Shown here: positions 19,416 to 28,594 of the stretch, piece by piece
Numbering within the stretch: position 1 is the first letter of the stretch
How the letters are laid out: every line of letters starts with the position of its first letter
Position numbers and translations under genes: made by a program
Source: Roseiconus nitratireducens
GTDB lineage: Bacteria > Planctomycetota > Planctomycetia > Pirellulales > Pirellulaceae
NCBI RefSeq assembly: GCF_008629675.1
Contig: NZ_VWOX01000004.1
Coordinates: forward strand, 310,001-374,000
Length of the DNA stretch: 64,000 nt
Reading direction: 5' to 3'
Notes under the pieces: model-generated
What the model was told of the DNA's origin: nothing
The model's input: the letters and a program-made list of their open reading frames with translations, nothing else
The model's database searches: none

Positions 19416-22400
19416 TCAGGGGGCCCAGATGACACCGGCATAGCCGACCACTCGCGTTCGATCGCCCCCCGCGTCGGCGCTCGTTGCGTAAGCAATTTCT
19501 TCCGCCACCGGCTGGATCCCCAACGCATTCATCGTCATCAACGTCAAAGCCGCCGGCAAACGCCCGCACATGCTGATGTCTTCTTGCTGGCAAACCCGCA
19601 ACAGCCTTTCACCGTCACCGGTCGCCAAAGCGTCCAGGGCCATCCGATCACGGCGGCGATTTTCGGCATCCGCCGCGAAATGGTTCATGTCACTACTGAC
19701 CACCAACAGGGGAGGGTCCTGCTGTGACTGCAACCAGCTTGCCAGGGCTTCGGCGGCGGCACGCAACTGATCCAAACTGCCCCCTTGCATCGCGATCGCG
19801 GTCAACCGAGCCTGAGGGCAGAACCGCACCATCCAAGGCAATTGGACTTCGATCCCGTGCTCGCGGCGATGGGCATTGGAATCCAACTCCATTGCGGGAA
19901 GGCAGCCGGCCAGTTCCGTCGCGGTCGCCACGTCACCGTCGATCGACGTGGCCGCCGAGAGCATCCATCGGTCGTGGGGTGCCACGGCCCAATCCACACC
20001 GTCGCGCGTGTGCTTCGGGCCGATGATCAGCACACGCTGAGGAATCTCCAGTCGCCTCCAAACCTCCGCAGCAACCCGACCGCTGTACTGCAATCCGGCA
20101 TGGGGAACCATCGCCGCAAACACTTTTCGACGTTCGCAGTCAGGCAGGTCGGAAAGCAGCTCCTGCACCAGTGCTTCGCGCGAGGAGTCATCCGCTGGGT
20201 AGAACTGGCCCGCGACGGCGGGCGGTCGGGCAGCAACCTGCGCTTGGGCTCGGGGACCGATCGAAGCGCGGATGGTCTCGGCCGTGCACTCGCACCGCAT
20301 GGAATACAGCTGGGGACTTTGGCCGAAACGTTCCATGGTTTTTGCCGACCGCACGACCGCACGGGCATCGCCGTCCTGCTGATAGCACACCGACCAACAA
20401 ATCCCGTCGGTGATGATCACCGCACGGCCTTCCTTTTCCGCCTCAGACAGATCCGAATCGTCCGCCAACCCGTGGTGCACACAATCTGCCAGAACCGCCA
20501 GTTCGACCACGCATTGTTCGGCCGATGCTTCCCGACCCAGCCACGTGGCAACCTGTTCGGTCATTCGGTACAGCGAGGATTGCAGCGGCCAGGTCTCTTG
20601 CACTCCAAGTTGAAACCACTGCTGCGAGCCTTTTTCCGGATGCGTCGCGGAGACGATCAGCCCCGAGACTTCCAGATCACTGAACTCAACGGCGTAGTAC
20701 ATCGGCGTAGCGCCCAACTGCATCGCCACCAGGTTGCCGTGGACCCACCGTCGACAGGCGGTCAGTTCTTGTTCGCCCAGTCGGGACACCGGTCGCGACC
20801 TCACCGTGGGGTCCATTGCCAAGCGTTCGCCAAAGTGAACGCCATCAAACAAGCTCAATTCCGTGTTGTCGTTCAACCACGCCCCCGCCGGCAAACCCGC
20901 TTTGCGGCAGACGGCATCCAGAAACTGGCGGGCGTTCCACCCCTGTTCGGTCGCGACCTGCGGCAACAGCAGGCCCCCTTGGCCGCCGCACTGGATCCGC
21001 AATCCATGTTCGCCCACCTTCACCAGGTCTTCACGCTCAGCACCGACGGCTTCGACCGGACGTACCGGCCCCAACAACGAGACGGATAATTCCAGGTACG
21101 GCAGTTCCGACGGCGACAACCGGGTCAACCGGGGATCGCGTGACGTTCGCGAGGCCGAATCGGCCAAAGATTCGCCCAAAGTGGTCAAGCTGCCCTGGCG
21201 GCCACAACATCCGCGCAGCGTCTGTCCGCGTTTGACGGTCACAAAAACGCCGTGAATCGGCAGATCCGCCAAGTCGCCCAAATGCTCCGTTGCGGTGCCG
21301 GGGTCACCTCCGCACGCGGCCAATTGGACCATTCGGGAGGCGACACGGTGAATCGTTGTTTGCTGTTGATCGGTCAGGGAAGTCAGCACGTCGGCCTGCT
21401 TGATTGAAATGCGTTCGTTGACCCCGCTTCGAAGTCCGGCGGGCTCGTCCGTTTCGTGTTCTGGTGTCACCGTTGGAATCTGTGGAATGTGAATCCGCTG
21501 TCGTCTCGCACCCCAACGGCCGGGCCCCTCCTCGAACACGCCAGGCACGACCGTACCACATTGCGAGCAGGCACTGCCCGTCAACTGGTAGCGACCAATT
21601 TGGTGCCAGTCCCGTTCGATCAACAGCTGACCACAATGATGACAGTAGGTGCTTTGTCGTTGGACGTCGTGCACGTTTCCCACGTAGACGTAGTTCAAAC
21701 CACAGTCGCGGGCAACGTCGTAGGCCATCTGCAATGTCGCCGGCGGCGTGGGCGGACGGTCGGTCATGCGAAAATCGGGATGGAAGGCCGTGAAATGCAA
21801 CGGCACGTTCGGCCCCACGTTGTCATACAGCCACTGCGCCATGCGGCGGATCTCGTCGGGCGAATCATTCGCATCGGGGATCACCAGATTGGTCAGCTCG
21901 ACCCAGCAGTCGGTTTCATTGCAGGCGTATCGGATCGTGTCCAGAACGGGAGCGAGATGAGACCCGGTCAGTTTGAAATAGAACGTCTCATCAAATGACT
22001 TCAGGTCGATATTGGCCGCATCCATCGCGGCATAAAAATCGCCGCGTGCCCGGTCGGTGATGTACCCGGCTGTGACGGCCACGGACTTCAGACCGGCGCG
22101 GCGACAGGCATGGGCCGTGTCGATCGCATACTCGGCCCAGATCACGGGATCGTTGTACGTGAACGCGACACTCCGGCAGCCCGCCCCCGCAGCCGCGGCG
22201 GCGATTTCGTCGGGCATTGCCCGGTCGCTCAACCGCGTCACCTCGCGGCTTTTGGAGATGTCCCAGTTTTGGCAGAACTTGCAGCCCAGGTTGCAGCCGG
22301 CGGTGCCAAAGCTGAGCACGGCGGATCCGGGCAGAAAATGATTCAGCGGCTTTTTTTCGATCGGGTCCACGCAGAACCCGGTGCTCTTGCCATAGGTTTC

Positions 22401-22535
22401 CAACACCATTTGCCCGCCCACGTTTTTGCGGACAAAGCAAAATCCGCGATCCCCGTCTTTCAATCGGCAGGCTCTGGGGCACAGTTCACACAGCAAGCGC
22501 CCATCGGGTTCTCGGGAATACCATTTGGTTGCCAT
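19416..22535 (-). CDS. AmmeMemoRadiSam three-component fusion
   Basis: One 1039-residue chain carries all three parts that are normally separate genes. Residues 1 to about 350 are the radical SAM enzyme (AmrS): CELCPRAC near the N terminus, the CX3CX2C cluster CNLGCKFC (Cys81, Cys85, Cys88), then a zinc-ribbon-like part with CHHC and CSQC. Residues about 390-590 are an AMMECR1 domain with the signature LRGCCG. Residues about 770-1039 are a Memo domain: VPHAGLQYSG, REHGIEVQLPW, SSDMNHF and MCGRLPA keep the expected His and Cys ligands. The piece between AMMECR1 and Memo (about 590-760) is unrecognised. I chose ATG 22535 (ATKWYSREPDGRLLCELC); frames open to 22619. The role of this conserved trio is not settled. 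Confidence 0.93.
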   Translation of the reverse strand: MATKWYSREPDGRLLCELCPRACRLKDGDRGFCFVRKNVGGQMVLETYGKSTGFCVDPIEKKPLNHFLPGSAVLSFGTAGCNLGCKFCQNWDISKSREVTRLSDRAMPDEIAAAAAGAGCRSVAFTYNDPVIWAEYAIDTAHACRRAGLKSVAVTAGYITDRARGDFYAAMDAANIDLKSFDETFYFKLTGSHLAPVLDTIRYACNETDCWVELTNLVIPDANDSPDEIRRMAQWLYDNVGPNVPLHFTAFHPDFRMTDRPPTPPATLQMAYDVARDCGLNYVYVGNVHDVQRQSTYCHHCGQLLIERDWHQIGRYQLTGSACSQCGTVVPGVFEEGPGRWGARRQRIHIPQIPTVTPEHETDEPAGLRSGVNERISIKQADVLTSLTDQQQTTIHRVASRMVQLAACGGDPGTATEHLGDLADLPIHGVFVTVKRGQTLRGCCGRQGSLTTLGESLADSASRTSRDPRLTRLSPSELPYLELSVSLLGPVRPVEAVGAEREDLVKVGEHGLRIQCGGQGGLLLPQVATEQGWNARQFLDAVCRKAGLPAGAWLNDNTELSLFDGVHFGERLAMDPTVRSRPVSRLGEQELTACRRWVHGNLVAMQLGATPMYYAVEFSDLEVSGLIVSATHPEKGSQQWFQLGVQETWPLQSSLYRMTEQVATWLGREASAEQCVVELAVLADCVHHGLADDSDLSEAEKEGRAVIITDGICWSVCYQQDGDARAVVRSAKTMERFGQSPQLYSMRCECTAETIRASIGPRAQAQVAARPPAVAGQFYPADDSSREALVQELLSDLPDCERRKVFAAMVPHAGLQYSGRVAAEVWRRLEIPQRVLIIGPKHTRDGVDWAVAPHDRWMLSAATSIDGDVATATELAGCLPAMELDSNAHRREHGIEVQLPWMVRFCPQARLTAIAMQGGSLDQLRAAAEALASWLQSQQDPPLLVVSSDMNHFAADAENRRRDRMALDALATGDGERLLRVCQQEDISMCGRLPAALTLMTMNALGIQPVAEEIAYATSADAGGDRTRVVGYAGVIWAP

Positions 22536-22693
22536 CGCTCCGCCATTCATTTCGCCACCATCGATCGGAATTGGACTCCCCTCGGACGCCTTGGTGCATT
22601 CGAAGCGGTCTGCACACACCCGCTGCTGCCTGTATCATTCGCAGTTCCATGGATTCAGCATACACCGCTTCCCCCTGCTCCTTCCGGATCGCC

Positions 22694-23590
22694 ATGAACA
22701 TTCGACGCCGTGAATTCCTGGCCCTGTCCGCCGCCGCACTCGCCGGCCACATCCGCCCGGCCGCCGCCGCCGATGCCGCGAAGACGGAAAACACCCTGTG
22801 CGTTTTCACCAAACCCTTCAACTCGCTGTCGTTTGATCGTCTGGCCGAAGCGGTCGCGGAACTTGGGTTCGACGGCATCGAGGCTCCGATCCGCAAGGGA
22901 GGACACATCGAACCGGAACAGGCCGCCGATGAACTTCCGAAATTGGTCGAAGCGCTCGCGCAGCACAACTTGGAAGTCACCGTGTTGACGTCGGACATCA
23001 ACGACCCGCAGGATCCGCTGACCGAAAAAGTTTTGCGGACGGCCGCGACACTTGGCATCCGACGCTACCGGATGAAGTACGTCCGCTACGACGACGAAGT
23101 TCGTATCGATGACCAGCTGGCCAACTGGCGAGACCAGTTCCGGGACCTGGCCGCACTCAATCACGACTACGGTGTGACGGGGCTGTACCAAAACCATGCC
23201 GGCCGGAATTACATGGGCGCGCCGCTATGGGACTTGGCGCGCGTGCTGGAAGGGATCAATCCTGCCGACCTGGCCGTCGCTTACGATATCCGTCACGCCA
23301 CGGTCGAAGGCGGCACGAGCTGGCCGACGACGTTTCGGATGATCGCGCCCCACGTCGATACCGTGTACGTCAAAGATTTCGTTTGGAAAGATGGCCAGGT
23401 CCAAAACGTCCCGCTGGGCCAGGGACGCGTCGATCCGAGCTTTTTTTCAATGCTCCGCCGATCCGGATTCCTTGGTCCGATCTCGCTGCACGAAGAATAC
23501 TTGGATCATCGCGACGCCGACCTGGTGCCGCAGCACCTGCAAGCCATCCAACAGGACCTCAAAACACTGCGGGCGTGGATCACCGCCTGA
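22694..23590 (+). CDS. Tat-exported sugar isomerase/epimerase-like TIM barrel
   Basis: A 298-residue protein of the xylose isomerase-like TIM-barrel superfamily. The N terminus MNIRRREFLALSAAALAG, ending in RPAAAA, is a twin-arginine signal. The body shows the barrel strands expected for the family, with acidic and His positions at LGFDGIEAPI, YQNHAG, AYDIRHA, VYVKDF and LHEEY that would bind a divalent metal and sugar. Such exported isomerase-like proteins are abundant in planctomycetes; the substrate is unknown. It is divergent from the AmmeMemoRadiSam gene with about 160 bp between them. The 1-aa-per-base upstream extension from 22529 is not supported. Confidence 0.85.
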   Translation: MNIRRREFLALSAAALAGHIRPAAAADAAKTENTLCVFTKPFNSLSFDRLAEAVAELGFDGIEAPIRKGGHIEPEQAADELPKLVEALAQHNLEVTVLTSDINDPQDPLTEKVLRTAATLGIRRYRMKYVRYDDEVRIDDQLANWRDQFRDLAALNHDYGVTGLYQNHAGRNYMGAPLWDLARVLEGINPADLAVAYDIRHATVEGGTSWPTTFRMIAPHVDTVYVKDFVWKDGQVQNVPLGQGRVDPSFFSMLRRSGFLGPISLHEEYLDHRDADLVPQHLQAIQQDLKTLRAWITA

Positions 23591-23642
23591 AGGTGACGCC
23601 GGGGCATGGGTGCCGCGTGCGATCGGTCAGACGCTCACGCGA

Positions 23643-24509
23643 TCAAGGCTTTGAGGACGGTGTCGCTGGAACCAGGAACCCGACGGCCGACAGGCCGATC
23701 AAACACCACATCACCGAAAACAGCAGGTGATTGGAGAACAGGGCGATCGAGGTGAACAGCACGACGCCGACCGTTGCCGCTGCCCTGGGCGGCATTAGCC
23801 ACATCCCCAACCCCACGACCGTCTCGGTCACGACCACGCCTCGGCTGTACCAGGTCGCGATCTCACGCAGCGTCTCCGGACCGAAATGCCCACGGACCCA
23901 GTTGAACGTCCAATACTGACGCTCACGAAAATAAATGTCGTAAAACACCTCTCCGGACCAATACTCCGACGTCCATTTTCCGACCGCACCGCCGATCAGA
24001 ATCATCGACCCAATCGCGCGGGCTGCAAACGCGCCCCGCCGGAGCAATCGGTCCGGACGGTCCCGTTCCATTCGGGTGCAGAACCAAAACGACCACAACT
24101 GCGTCCACCAGCTGGTGGTGAAGGTCGCGTCGTTGTAGGTCGCCTGATGCACGCACAGAATCGACAGGGAGGCCACTGCGGCCGCGACTGCCAGGGTCCG
24201 CAGGCGGCCCCAGCGGTTCGCGATGAGGGCACCGACCAGCGTCGTCAACACCGCGACCAGGTAAGCCCAACGGACGACCGACGCCGAACGAGCCCAATCC
24301 GGGAAGAAGGGATCAGCGAGCGGGATCTCCCCGTCTACCTGATCGGCGATCCGAAAGAAGCTGCCCTTCCAGACCAACCCCGCCACCACCGCGATTTGAA
24401 CCATCCGGTAGGCCATGACCACCTTGCGTCGCGAGGTGGCAGCGTCGTCCACGGAATGTTCTCGGTCGTCCGATTCCGAAGGGTTGGAGACGGCGGTTTC
24501 GCCATCCAT
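23643..24509 (-). CDS. polytopic membrane protein, HTTM-like
   Basis: A 288-residue integral membrane protein with about six or seven hydrophobic helices (VVMAYRMVQIAVVAGLVWKG, VVRWAYLVAVLTTLVGALIA and others). The pattern of Trp-rich loops (TTSWWTQLWSFWF, ERQYWTFNWVRGHFG) recalls HTTM/vitamin K carboxylase-like membrane proteins, without certainty. The N-terminal 30 residues are hydrophilic and cytoplasmic. Its ATG shares one base with the TGA of the upstream gene (TGATG at 24507-24511), so both are translated together. No enzymatic residues can be assigned. Confidence 0.65.
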   Translation of the reverse strand: MDGETAVSNPSESDDREHSVDDAATSRRKVVMAYRMVQIAVVAGLVWKGSFFRIADQVDGEIPLADPFFPDWARSASVVRWAYLVAVLTTLVGALIANRWGRLRTLAVAAAVASLSILCVHQATYNDATFTTSWWTQLWSFWFCTRMERDRPDRLLRRGAFAARAIGSMILIGGAVGKWTSEYWSGEVFYDIYFRERQYWTFNWVRGHFGPETLREIATWYSRGVVVTETVVGLGMWLMPPRAAATVGVVLFTSIALFSNHLLFSVMWCLIGLSAVGFLVPATPSSKP

Positions 24510-24991
24510 CAGTCAGCCTCCTGGACAATCCATTCAAAGCCGCCACCGCCCACCGGTTTGGCATGGATGACGGTTTTGATCTGTTGCCCCCGATAACGCG
24601 TCCACACGGTCACCCAGCGATCCTTGCCGGGACGCAGATGACGATACCGTCCATCCGCGAATGTCAGAACGCGCAGCGGAAAATGGTTGATGTATCGCCG
24701 ATTCGATTCGGGTTCCAAGAACGACACGATCAAGTCCTCGGGAAGCTCACGGACCTCGTATTGGTTTGCGAAGTTGTACATCGCGGGGATCGGAGCCTGG
24801 AGGGCCCACGCGGCGAACGATCGGCTGCGCAAGTGAAACCGCTTCATCGTGGCCTGCGCGACAGCGGGCACCCAGGGCGTCAACAGCAGCCACGCGGTGA
24901 CCGCTCCGATTGCCAACAGCAGCACCGGAAACAAGGGGTCCCGAGCTTGCGAGTTTTCGGGGAGGGGAGCATCCGAAACTTTCGTTTTCAC
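24509..24991 (-). CDS. single-pass membrane protein, hypothetical
   Basis: A 160-residue protein with one N-terminal helix (LFPVLLLAIGAVTAWLLLTPW) and a soluble, probably extracytoplasmic remainder (RVLTFADGRYRHLRPGKDRW and so on). I do not recognise the family. It overlaps the start of the polytopic membrane protein by one base; the pair very likely forms a complex. Planctomycetes often pair such a small single-pass protein with an HTTM-like partner, but that is recollection, not proof. Confidence 0.6.
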   Translation of the reverse strand: MKTKVSDAPLPENSQARDPLFPVLLLAIGAVTAWLLLTPWVPAVAQATMKRFHLRSRSFAAWALQAPIPAMYNFANQYEVRELPEDLIVSFLEPESNRRYINHFPLRVLTFADGRYRHLRPGKDRWVTVWTRYRGQQIKTVIHAKPVGGGGFEWIVQEAD

Positions 24992-25424
24992 ATCACCAAC
25001 TCAAACCTCTTCCCGAAGGAAGCTGAAGCACTGCGGCGCATCGTCGCTCGGTCGTCGATGACATTCCGAACATTTCCATCCTAGCAGGCAGCAAACACCA
25101 CCGCAGCGCGAACCGAGCCAGGTAGCCGGGGCCTGTCCAGCCAGACGGCGTGTCTATGAGGGTAGCCACGTTCGCCAGAGCGTGGTCTGCACCGCGCCGG
25201 CCACCGTCTGGCGACGGTAGCTACCTGATCTGCCATCTGCCGTAGGCACGCTCGCCAGAGCATGGTCCACACCGCGCCGGCCACCGTCTGGCGACGGTAG
25301 CTACCTGATCTGCCATCTGCCGTAGGCACGCTCGCCAGAGCGTGGAACAGAAGGCATCGCCACCGTCTGGCGACGGTAGCTACGTCAACCTCGTGACGAG
25401 CAAGCCCCGAGTAGCGCGGTCCAG
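24992..25424. other. intergenic region with tandem repeats
   Basis: The first part (24992-25130) is the upstream region of the small membrane-protein gene. The rest is repeat sequence described separately. No gene is supported. Confidence 0.7.
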
Positions 25425-25425
25425 C
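25160..25425. repeat. 80-bp tandem repeat with CGTCTGGCGACGG palindrome
   Basis: An 80-bp unit starts at 25201 and repeats at 25281; a third, diverged copy begins near 25360 and a partial copy precedes the first. Each unit holds two inverted-repeat modules: CACCGTCTGGCGACGGTAG and an oppositely biased GCCACG/CTCGCCAGAGCRTGG module. The same core palindrome occurs at other intergenic sites of this window. Confidence 0.9.
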
Positions 25426-26897
25426 TAGGACGCTTCGATCTGACGCAGGGCGACTTCGCGAACCAGTTGGGGATTGGCGTTGGGATTGCGCTTCCGGGCC
25501 TGGCCGATCAACGCACCGACGGCTTTGGTGTTGCCGCCTTTGACGTCCTCGACCACCTTCGGGTTGGCCTGCAGCAGTTCGGCGACAAGCGATTCGATCT
25601 CCGACGAGTCCACCGACTCGATGCCCAGAGCTTTGATCGCCTCGTCCACCGAGGCATCGTGTGCCGCCAGATGTTTGAACACGTCGCGGGCCCGGTCGTT
25701 GGTCAGATCGCCGGCATCGACTTTGGCAAGCAACTCGCCCAGCTGCTCCGCCGCCACGCCGAACGATTCGACGTCGGTGCCCTGCTCTTTCAGCGTCCGC
25801 ATCACGTCCTGCTGCACCCAACTGCTGGCGCGTTTGCCATCACCAGACGTCATCGCGGCGGTGTCAAAGTATTGGACCATGGCCGGTCCTTGCGACACGA
25901 TCACATCAGCGTCATAGATGGAAATCCCGTGCTGCGATTGCAACCGCTGCCGGGCTTCGTCGGGCGTTTCTCCCAGCGACTGCCGCAACTGCTCGACCCG
26001 TTCACGGGGGATCCGAATCGGCAACAGATCGGGACAGGGGAAATAACGATAATCAGCCGATTCCTCTTTCTCACGTTGCGGGTAGGTGACCTCTTTGACG
26101 TCGTCCCAGCCGAACGTGCGTTTGCCGCGCGTCTTGATCGTTTGGCCCGTCTCCTGCCACTCGGCCAATTGACGCTCGGCTTCAAAGTGCAGCGCGCCGG
26201 CAACACTTCGAAAGCTGTTCATGTTTTTCACTTCCACAATCGGAGTGGCGATGACGTGTTCGTCCTGCTCGATGTGCAAGTTCACGTTCGCATCCACCCG
26301 CAAACTTCCCTCCTGCATCTCGCAGTCCGACACGCCCAGGTGGGTCATCGTCTCTTTCAATTTCGTCAGGTACGCAAGCGCTTCTTCGGCAGTCCGCAGA
26401 TCGGGTTCGCTGACGATCTCCAGCAGTGGCGTCCCACAGCGATTCAGGTCGATCCGGCTGTCGCCCCTTCCGGATGCCTCATCATGCAAGCTCTTGCCCG
26501 CATCCTCTTCCAGGTGCGCACGAATGATCCCGATTCGCCGGGTCGCGTCCGGGTCGGCCGGATCGGTGATTTCCAGGAAGCCGTCGGCGCAGATTGGCAA
26601 ATCAAACTGGCTGATCTGATAGCCCTTGGGAAGATCGGGATAGAAGTATTGCTTGCGATCCCACTTGGTCATCGGGGGGATACTGCAATTGATCGCCAAC
26701 CCCGCGCGCACCGCCAGTTCGACGGCCGCTTCGTTGATCACCGGAAGGGCCCCCGGAAGCCCCAGGCAAACCGGACAGACTTGTGTGTTGGGCGGGCGAC
26801 CAAATTGCGTGCTGCACCCACAGAACAACTTCGATTCGGTCTTGAGTTGGACGTGCACTTCCAAACCGATGATGGTCGTCGTGGAAAGCTTGGACAT
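25425..26897 (-). CDS. gatB: Asp-tRNA(Asn)/Glu-tRNA(Gln) amidotransferase subunit B
   Basis: A 490-residue GatB, the tRNA-binding and kinase subunit that activates Glu-tRNA(Gln) or Asp-tRNA(Asn) with ATP. Signatures: GLEVHVQLKTESKLFC near the N terminus, zinc cysteines CGCS and CPVCLGLPG, EGSLRVDANVN, and the C-terminal YqeY-like tail domain. ATG 26897 gives the conserved start; a longer frame to 26939 is unlikely. It follows gatA by about 110 bp on the same strand. gatC, which completes the amidotransferase, is not in this window. Confidence 0.97.
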   Translation of the reverse strand: MSKLSTTTIIGLEVHVQLKTESKLFCGCSTQFGRPPNTQVCPVCLGLPGALPVINEAAVELAVRAGLAINCSIPPMTKWDRKQYFYPDLPKGYQISQFDLPICADGFLEITDPADPDATRRIGIIRAHLEEDAGKSLHDEASGRGDSRIDLNRCGTPLLEIVSEPDLRTAEEALAYLTKLKETMTHLGVSDCEMQEGSLRVDANVNLHIEQDEHVIATPIVEVKNMNSFRSVAGALHFEAERQLAEWQETGQTIKTRGKRTFGWDDVKEVTYPQREKEESADYRYFPCPDLLPIRIPRERVEQLRQSLGETPDEARQRLQSQHGISIYDADVIVSQGPAMVQYFDTAAMTSGDGKRASSWVQQDVMRTLKEQGTDVESFGVAAEQLGELLAKVDAGDLTNDRARDVFKHLAAHDASVDEAIKALGIESVDSSEIESLVAELLQANPKVVEDVKGGNTKAVGALIGQARKRNPNANPQLVREVALRQIEAS

Positions 26898-27008
26898 CGT
26901 GAAAGGTTTTGTGGGAGCGGGAGAAGTCAAGGTAATCAAGAAAACGCCGCGGACAGTCGGCCGTTTGTGCAGCCCGGATCCGGCGGCCGGGTCATGGTGT
27001 CGATCGGA

Positions 27009-28469
27009 TCAAGGCGTCGGCCGCCGCGTGTGATGATCGGTCGCCGATTGGAAAGCGGACGCGACGAACAACAACCGGCCTTCCTCCAAGGGTGGTCCTT
27101 GCAGCTGGATGCCGACGGGAAGTCCCTGCTCGTCAAACCCGCCGGGCAAAGAAATCGCAGGGACGCCTGCCAGATTGGCTCCCACCGTGAACAGGTCGCA
27201 CAGATACATCTGAATCGGATCGTCGACCTTCTCTCCCAATTTGAACGCCGGGGTCGGCGTCACCGGGCCCAGCAACAGGTCGACTTGAGAGAAGGCCGCA
27301 TCGTAATCGCCACGGATCAACCGCCGGACTTTCAACGCCTTGTTGTAATACTCGTCCGCATAGCCTTCGCTCAGTGCGTACGTGCCCACCATGATCCGCC
27401 GTTTCACTTCGTCGCCGAAGCCCTCGGCGCGGCTGCGGCAATACATCGACAACAGATCTGTCACGCCCTCGCTGGCACGGTGGCCGTAATGGGCGCCGTC
27501 ATAACGCGACAGATTGCTGCTGGCCTCGCTGGGCGCGATCACGTAGTAGGTCGGCACCCAATACTCGCGATGCGGCAACTCCACGTCGATGATTTCCGCC
27601 CCCAAATCGGCCAGAACCTTGATCGCATCCCGCACCGCCGCTCGGACCGAATGGCTGATCCCCTCGGCATCCAACGATTCGCGAAGCAGGCCGATCTTCA
27701 ACCCGCGGAGGTCTTTCGACTTGGTCGCCGCGGCGTAATCCGGGACCGGCTGATCGAGGGAAGTAGAATCCCGAGGCTCGAACCCGGCAATCGTGTACAG
27801 CAACAAGGCGCATTCATCAGCCGACCAGGCAATCGGACCGACCTGATCCAGACTGCTGGCAAAGGCGACCAATCCGTACCGGCTGACGCGACCGTAGGTG
27901 GGCTTCAAACCCGTGACACCGCAAAACGCACTCGGCTGGCGGATCGATCCGCCGGTGTCCGTCCCCAGGCTCAGCGGGACCGTGCCGGCGGCGACCGCCG
28001 CCGCCGCCCCACCACTGCTGCCGCCCGGAGTCCGATCGGTATCCCAAGGATTTCGCGTGATGCCAAACGCGCTGGTCTCGGTGCTGGCCCCCATGGCAAA
28101 TTCGTCCATGTTGGTCTTACCCACGATCACCGCGTCGGCCCGCCGCAAACGCTCAACCACGGTCGCGTCATAAGGAGGGCGGAAATCACGCAGCATTTCG
28201 GAGGAACAGGTTGTCGGCATGTCCTGCGTGCACAGCACATCCTTGACCGCCACGGGCACCCCGGCCAGCGGCCCCAGGTCCTCGCCCGCGGCGCGGCGCT
28301 GGTCGACCGACTTGGCGACTCGCAGGGCACCTTCCCGGTCAACAAAGGTGAACGAGTGGTGGCGGGGCTGGGACGCCTCGATGGCATCCAGCGCCTTCTG
28401 AGCGATTTCAACCGCGGAAACCTCTCCGGCGGACTGCAACCGCAGCAATTCCAAAGCAGAATCAAGCAT
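27009..28469 (-). CDS. gatA: Asp-tRNA(Asn)/Glu-tRNA(Gln) amidotransferase subunit A
   Basis: A 486-residue amidase-signature enzyme that releases ammonia from glutamine for GatB. The catalytic Ser-cisSer-Lys triad is seen in GVPVAVKDVLC (Lys), GGSSGGAAAAVAAG (cis-Ser) and LGTDTGGSIRQP (Ser nucleophile). ATG 28469 gives MLDSALELLRLQSAGEVSAVEI, the expected GatA beginning, and normal length; an upstream ATG at 28523 adds 18 unconserved residues. It lies downstream of a histidine kinase gene with 125 bp between. Confidence 0.96.
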   Translation of the reverse strand: MLDSALELLRLQSAGEVSAVEIAQKALDAIEASQPRHHSFTFVDREGALRVAKSVDQRRAAGEDLGPLAGVPVAVKDVLCTQDMPTTCSSEMLRDFRPPYDATVVERLRRADAVIVGKTNMDEFAMGASTETSAFGITRNPWDTDRTPGGSSGGAAAAVAAGTVPLSLGTDTGGSIRQPSAFCGVTGLKPTYGRVSRYGLVAFASSLDQVGPIAWSADECALLLYTIAGFEPRDSTSLDQPVPDYAAATKSKDLRGLKIGLLRESLDAEGISHSVRAAVRDAIKVLADLGAEIIDVELPHREYWVPTYYVIAPSEASSNLSRYDGAHYGHRASEGVTDLLSMYCRSRAEGFGDEVKRRIMVGTYALSEGYADEYYNKALKVRRLIRGDYDAAFSQVDLLLGPVTPTPAFKLGEKVDDPIQMYLCDLFTVGANLAGVPAISLPGGFDEQGLPVGIQLQGPPLEEGRLLFVASAFQSATDHHTRRPTP

Positions 28470-28594
28470 GTGGACGAAACTCGTGGGACCAAAGAAACCG
28501 GGCAGAGAAGGATTATCGGCCATCGCCGGACAATCGCCTACCGGTCTAAACACGCCCACCACAGCGACGCGGACGGCCCGATCGGCCGCCCCGT

